Assembly (NCBI GenBank): GCA_030536165.1
Contig: JAUNQM010000090.1
Span: 1 to 8,664 of the forward strand
DNA: 8,664 nucleotides
DNA from: Prevotellaceae bacterium
Lineage (GTDB): Bacteria; Bacteroidota; Bacteroidia; Bacteroidales; Bacteroidaceae
Direction of reading: 5' to 3'
In this document: one piece after another, positions 5,756 through 8,664 of the stretch
Layout of the letters: every line of letters begins with the position of its first letter
Numbering within the stretch: the first letter of the stretch is position 1
Program-made: the position numbers and the translations under genes
The notes under the pieces: model-generated
The model's database searches: none
The model's input: the letters and a program-made list of their open reading frames with translations, nothing else
What the model was told of the DNA's origin: nothing

Positions 5756-5941
5756 ATGGATATCAGCCAGATTATTATCAGTGTCATCATTTTCCTTGCG
5801 GCACTGTATTACATAAAAAAAGTAGCCGGATGCTTAGTGAAGATTCTTCTTACCATTGCTGTGCTTGCTGCACTCGTATGGCTTTACTTCACCATGCACC
5901 CGACTGCGTGGGATGAATTGCTCACAAAATTTATGGGCTAA
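5756..5941 (+). CDS. Small membrane protein, 61 aa, unknown function
   Basis: I do not recognise the family. The product has two hydrophobic segments, about residues 4-19 and 29-46, separated by a short basic loop (YIKKVAG), and ends with a polar tail (HPTAWDELLTKFMG); two transmembrane helices are expected. Its start lies 20 bp after the pseudouridine synthase stop with an A-rich leader (AAATAAAAAAACACT) of the kind common in Bacteroidetes, so it is probably the second gene of that operon. Its TAA (5939-5941) overlaps the stop of the convergent LUD gene. Clean hydrophobic pattern and operon spacing favour a real gene; the short length leaves doubt. Confidence 0.65.
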   Translation: MDISQIIISVIIFLAALYYIKKVAGCLVKILLTIAVLAALVWLYFTMHPTAWDELLTKFMG

Positions 5942-6573
5942 TAGCCGAGGTTCTCACCTATTAACACTACTGTATGACGCTTCTCTGGGAATGAGTTGCG
6001 CATTATTTCTATGTAGTTGCAGATGCAAGTCGGCGTGTTACAGTTGTGGCACGCACCATCTGTCTTACAAGGATTGAGGTTGTTGAATCGCTGATTGTTT
6101 ATTGGTGCCGCTGTGTTGCGTGAACGCAGAATTGCCTCATCAATATTACGCACAACCTTATTCATTCCTACAACAAATATCACCTTTTCTGGTCCGTAGG
6201 TTATTGCTGCCACTCGGTTTCCTCGTCCGTCAATATTCACTATCAGCCCATCTTCGGTGATGGCATTGACACTTGAAAGAAAGTAGTCGGCAGACATTGC
6301 CTTATGGTACATTTCCTTTGTTTCGTCGGGAGTCTTTGCCAAGTCGCGGTCAATGACTTCATAGTTCCCTGCATGCAAAGCCTGAGGTATTCCAAGTTCG
6401 CGAACAGTCACACTGCCACCCCATGATATACTGCTTCCTTCGGGAATAAGTTCCATAACCTTTTCCAGTGCATCAGCTTTCGTCTTGCAATAGAACGCGT
6501 CGTAATGGCGACGCGCAAGTTCCTTTATCAGTTTCGATGCAAGTTTCTCGTTTCTTTCGTCGATTATGTTCAT
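5938..6573 (-). CDS. LUD-domain protein (LutC/YkgG-like) with C-terminal cysteine cluster
   Basis: A 211-aa protein of the LUD family (PF02589, formerly DUF162), whose best-known member LutC belongs to the LutABC lactate-oxidation system. Family segments include SISWGGSVTVRELGIP (48-63), YFLSSVNAITEDGLIVNIDG (97-116), where the ITEDG part is typical, and GPEKVIFVVGMNKVV (127-141). Near the C-terminus C169, C175, C178, C183 and C185 form a CX5CX2CX4CXC cluster, suggesting a metal or Fe-S site in this subgroup (inference). No LutA or LutB gene is nearby. The ATG lies 15 nt after the htpG terminator hairpin, and the stop overlaps that of the convergent small gene. General role in redox metabolism is plausible but unproven. 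Confidence 0.88.
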   Translation of the reverse strand: MNIIDERNEKLASKLIKELARRHYDAFYCKTKADALEKVMELIPEGSSISWGGSVTVRELGIPQALHAGNYEVIDRDLAKTPDETKEMYHKAMSADYFLSSVNAITEDGLIVNIDGRGNRVAAITYGPEKVIFVVGMNKVVRNIDEAILRSRNTAAPINNQRFNNLNPCKTDGACHNCNTPTCICNYIEIMRNSFPEKRHTVVLIGENLGY

Positions 6574-6575
6574 AT

Positions 6576-6612
6576 AAAAAATAGAAAAAGCCTGCCGTAT
6601 ATGCGACAGGCT
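6576..6612 (-). terminator. Rho-independent terminator of htpG
   Basis: On the minus strand AGCCTG (6612-6607) pairs with CAGGCT (6594-6589); the inner bases add further pairs around a single mismatch. It is followed by TTTTTCTATTTTTT (6588-6575). It begins 13 bp after the htpG stop codon. The T tract ends just before the LUD gene ATG (6573). Confidence 0.85.
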
Positions 6613-6625
6613 GATTAATATTAAA

Positions 6626-8485
6626 TTACTTCAAAATATCAAATGAGCGCTTGAGGAATTCACTCAATGCAGCACCCTTAAGCAGACCATTCTGCAAAAG
6701 TGCAAGGTCGATGAGCTGTGCTATCTGTGTAGCATCCTGCTTTTCAGCAAGCGACTTGATTACCTCATTGTCAGAGTTCAGCACAATAGAATACATATCA
6801 GGCATCTGTCCGTAGAAATTCATTCCACTCTGGAAGCGACTCATATCTTTCATTCGGCGCATGTATTCGCTCTGGGTCATTAGGATAGGCTGTGAAGCCT
6901 CGCCCATTGCCTGAAGTTCTACGTTGAATTCAATCTTATCAATCTTAGGAAGTGCCTCCTTGAATGCCTTTACTATAGGTTCGTCTTCCTTATTCTCATC
7001 TTTCTTTTCCTCCTTCTTTTCTTCCTTATCCTTATTTATAAGGCGTGAAAGGATGTCGGCATCTACGCGGCTGAAGCGACTTTTCTCAAACTTCTGCTCA
7101 AGCATAGAGACAAGAGCCACGTCAAGATCGCCATCCATAATGAGAACGCTATACCCTTTCTGCTTAGCAGCCTCAATATAAGAATACTGATCTTCCTTAT
7201 TGGTAGCATAGAGATAAACAAGATTATCATCCTTATCAGTCTGTTCCGTGGTGATGAGTGTCTTGTATTCCTCATAAGTGAAATACTTTCCATCAGCATC
7301 CTTAAACAACGCATAATCTTTTGCTTTTTCATAGAAATCCTCTTGTGATAACATTCCGTAATCAATAAACAACTTCAGGTTGTCCCACTTTTCCTCGAAC
7401 TCTTTGCGATTCTCCTTGAAGATAGAGTTAAGTCTGTCTGATACTTTCTTTGTGATGTAAGTCGAGATTTTCTTCACGTTTGCATCGCTCTGGAGATAAG
7501 AACGGCTCACGTTCAAAGGAATATCCGGTGAGTCAATCACACCGTGAAGCAATGTGAGGAACTCTGGCACGATGCCTTCTACTTGGTCTGTAACGAAGAC
7601 ATTGTTGCAATACAACTGCACCTTGTTACGCTGCAGGTCGATGTTGCTGTTCACGCGTGGGAAGTAAAGAATACCTGTCAGGTTGAAAGGGAAGTCAACA
7701 TTGAGGTGAATCCAGAACAAAGGTTCGTCGCTCATAGGATAGAGGTAGCGATAGAACTCCTTATAGTCTTCGTCCTTTAGTGTCGATGGAGTCTTTGTCC
7801 AGAGTGGTTCCTTTGCATTGATTATGTAGTCCTCATCAGTCTCTACGCTCTTGCCATCCTTCCATTCAGTCTTCTTGCCACAAGCAATTGGCACTGGCAG
7901 GAACTTGCAATACTTGCCGAGCAACTGAAGTATGGTGCCTTTCTCAAGGAATTCCTTGCAGTCATCGTCGATATAGAGCACAATGTCCGTACCGCGGTCT
8001 TCCTTGTCGGCTTTGCTAATCTCAAACTCTGGACTGCCGTCGCAACTCCACTTTACAGGCTCAGCACCTTCCTTGTAGCTCTTTGTGATAATCTCCACCT
8101 TCTTGCTTACCATGAAAGCAGAATAGAAGCCAAGACCGAAATGACCGATGATGCCATTTGCTGTATCCTTGTACTTGTCAAGGAAATCATTGGCACCTGA
8201 GAAAGCAATCTGGTTGATGTATTTGTCAATTTCTTCCTCTGTCATACCGATACCACGGTCGGAAATAGTAAGCGTACCATTCTTCTCGTCGAGTTTCACC
8301 TGAATAGTCAGGTTGCCAAGTTCGCCTTTCACTTCGCCATTGTTTGCAAGCGTCTTGAGTTTCTGCGTTGCATCAACAGCGTTTGAAATCATTTCGCGAA
8401 GGAATATCTCATGGTCTGAGTAGAGAAACTTTTTGATAACGGGGAAGATGTTCTCGGTTGTAACCCCAATATTACCTTTTGCCAT
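6626..8485 (-). CDS. htpG: HtpG, bacterial Hsp90 chaperone
   Basis: A 619-aa ATP-dependent cytoplasmic chaperone acting as a dimer on client proteins. The GHKL ATPase domain carries EMISNAVDA (31-39; E31 catalytic, N35 Mg-binding), DRGIGM (76-81), the lid segment ending GHFGLGF (114-120), and RGTDI (164-168). The middle domain contains NVSRSYLQ (325-332), with R328 as the ATP-contacting arginine. The C-terminal dimerisation domain includes MTQSEYMRRM (536-545) and LIDLALLQNGLLKG (591-604). Length is close to E. coli HtpG but shorter than Bacteroides HtpG as I recall it, which has an extra charged segment before the final helices. A lysine/glutamate-rich stretch lies at 484-502. It appears monocistronic, with its own terminator downstream and possible promoter/operator structures upstream. 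Confidence 0.97.
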   Translation of the reverse strand: MAKGNIGVTTENIFPVIKKFLYSDHEIFLREMISNAVDATQKLKTLANNGEVKGELGNLTIQVKLDEKNGTLTISDRGIGMTEEEIDKYINQIAFSGANDFLDKYKDTANGIIGHFGLGFYSAFMVSKKVEIITKSYKEGAEPVKWSCDGSPEFEISKADKEDRGTDIVLYIDDDCKEFLEKGTILQLLGKYCKFLPVPIACGKKTEWKDGKSVETDEDYIINAKEPLWTKTPSTLKDEDYKEFYRYLYPMSDEPLFWIHLNVDFPFNLTGILYFPRVNSNIDLQRNKVQLYCNNVFVTDQVEGIVPEFLTLLHGVIDSPDIPLNVSRSYLQSDANVKKISTYITKKVSDRLNSIFKENRKEFEEKWDNLKLFIDYGMLSQEDFYEKAKDYALFKDADGKYFTYEEYKTLITTEQTDKDDNLVYLYATNKEDQYSYIEAAKQKGYSVLIMDGDLDVALVSMLEQKFEKSRFSRVDADILSRLINKDKEEKKEEKKDENKEDEPIVKAFKEALPKIDKIEFNVELQAMGEASQPILMTQSEYMRRMKDMSRFQSGMNFYGQMPDMYSIVLNSDNEVIKSLAEKQDATQIAQLIDLALLQNGLLKGAALSEFLKRSFDILK

Positions 8486-8520
8486 TTTTACTTATATTTA
8501 ATAATGTGTCACAATATCCA

Positions 8521-8551
8521 TTTGCGGCAAGGCTTTCTTGCCACAAACATA
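8521..8551 (-). promoter_or_regulatory. Inverted repeat overlapping a possible htpG promoter
   Basis: Arms 8521-8531 and 8537-8547 are 11-bp inverted copies with one mismatch and a 5-nt loop; in a minus-strand RNA the mismatch becomes a G-U pair. The minus-strand sequence TATGTTTG (8551-8544) matches TAnnTTTG and overlaps the upstream arm. A TTG lies 16 nt before it, closer than usual. If this is the promoter, the inverted repeat covers the -7 region and the start site, as an operator would. If transcription starts further upstream, it is a hairpin about 35 nt before the ATG. It is not CIRCE (TTAGCACTC-type). Confidence 0.45.
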
Positions 8552-8604
8552 CATACAAATATTATGCCAATTAGCTGTTGAGTCAAGTAAAGTTTCCCAC
8601 GAAT

Positions 8605-8653
8605 AACGCCTGGAAGTCGGCGTTGCAGTTCTTTGCACCCAATTCCAGGCGTT
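8605..8653. repeat. 11-bp perfect inverted repeat upstream of htpG
   Basis: AACGCCTGGAA (8605-8615) and TTCCAGGCGTT (8643-8653) are exact reverse complements around 27 nt. A second, competing pairing exists: AACGCC (8605-8610) with GGCGTT (8619-8624), 8-nt loop. On the plus strand the far arm is followed by TGTGTTCTTTT to the window edge, weakly terminator-like. It could end a gene beyond the window or be a structured leader. The remaining upstream sequence (8486-8520 and 8554-8604) shows nothing I can name. Confidence 0.6.
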
Positions 8654-8664
8654 TGTGTTCTTTT

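Noticed and set aside
8521..8547. CIRCE heat-shock operator upstream of htpG
   Set aside because: The arms do not match TTAGCACTC/GAGTGCTAA and the loop is 5 nt, not 9.

Overview
The window looks like chromosomal DNA of a Bacteroidetes bacterium, most likely Prevotella or a close relative. Three things point there: promoter boxes of the TAnnTTTG type in front of genes, A-rich leaders with no clear Shine-Dalgarno sequence, and families typical of that phylum (DUF4421, DUF1460, a Bacteroides-like HtpG). I could run no search, so all family names rest on motif and sequence recognition.

Left end (1-1575). A UvrD/PcrA-type helicase gene enters from the left edge on the minus strand; its first 196 codons are present. 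Next to it is a 151-aa single-tyrosine HUH transposase gene, also on the minus strand. It is framed by two 107-bp imperfect inverted repeats (774-880 and 1391-1497), each with the same order of small and large hairpins. More decayed copies of the unit lie outside both arms. This resembles a RAYT/REP domesticated-transposase module, or 'REPtron', and is the most unusual object in the window.

Middle left (1576-4596). Three minus-strand genes form a probable operon, in transcription order: a Gfo/Idh/MocA oxidoreductase, a DUF4421 probable outer-membrane protein, and a DUF1460 NlpC/P60-like exported amidase. The first two are 34 bp apart and the last two overlap by 4 bp (ATGA), which suggests translational coupling.

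Divergent control region (4597-4850). Between the oxidoreductase and the plus-strand pseudouridine synthase lie repeated copies of one promoter-like cassette: three facing left and one facing right. The two head-to-head copies form a 19-bp perfect inverted repeat. The leftmost copy puts its -7 box only 4 nt before the oxidoreductase start codon, so that mRNA may be nearly leaderless.

Middle right (4851-6573). An RluA-family pseudouridine synthase with an S4 domain is followed, 20 bp on, by a 61-aa two-helix membrane protein. That small gene meets a convergent LUD-domain (LutC/YkgG-like) gene whose stop codon overlaps its own. The LUD gene has a cysteine cluster near its C-terminus.

Right end (6574-8664). 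htpG (Hsp90) is on the minus strand and ends in a clear hairpin-plus-T-tract terminator placed immediately before the LUD start codon. This HtpG lacks a long charged C-terminal insert that I recall from Bacteroides HtpG, and it has a lysine/glutamate-rich stretch before its C-terminal domain. Upstream of htpG are two strong inverted repeats, one overlapping a promoter-like box. I saw no tRNA, rRNA or CRISPR array.
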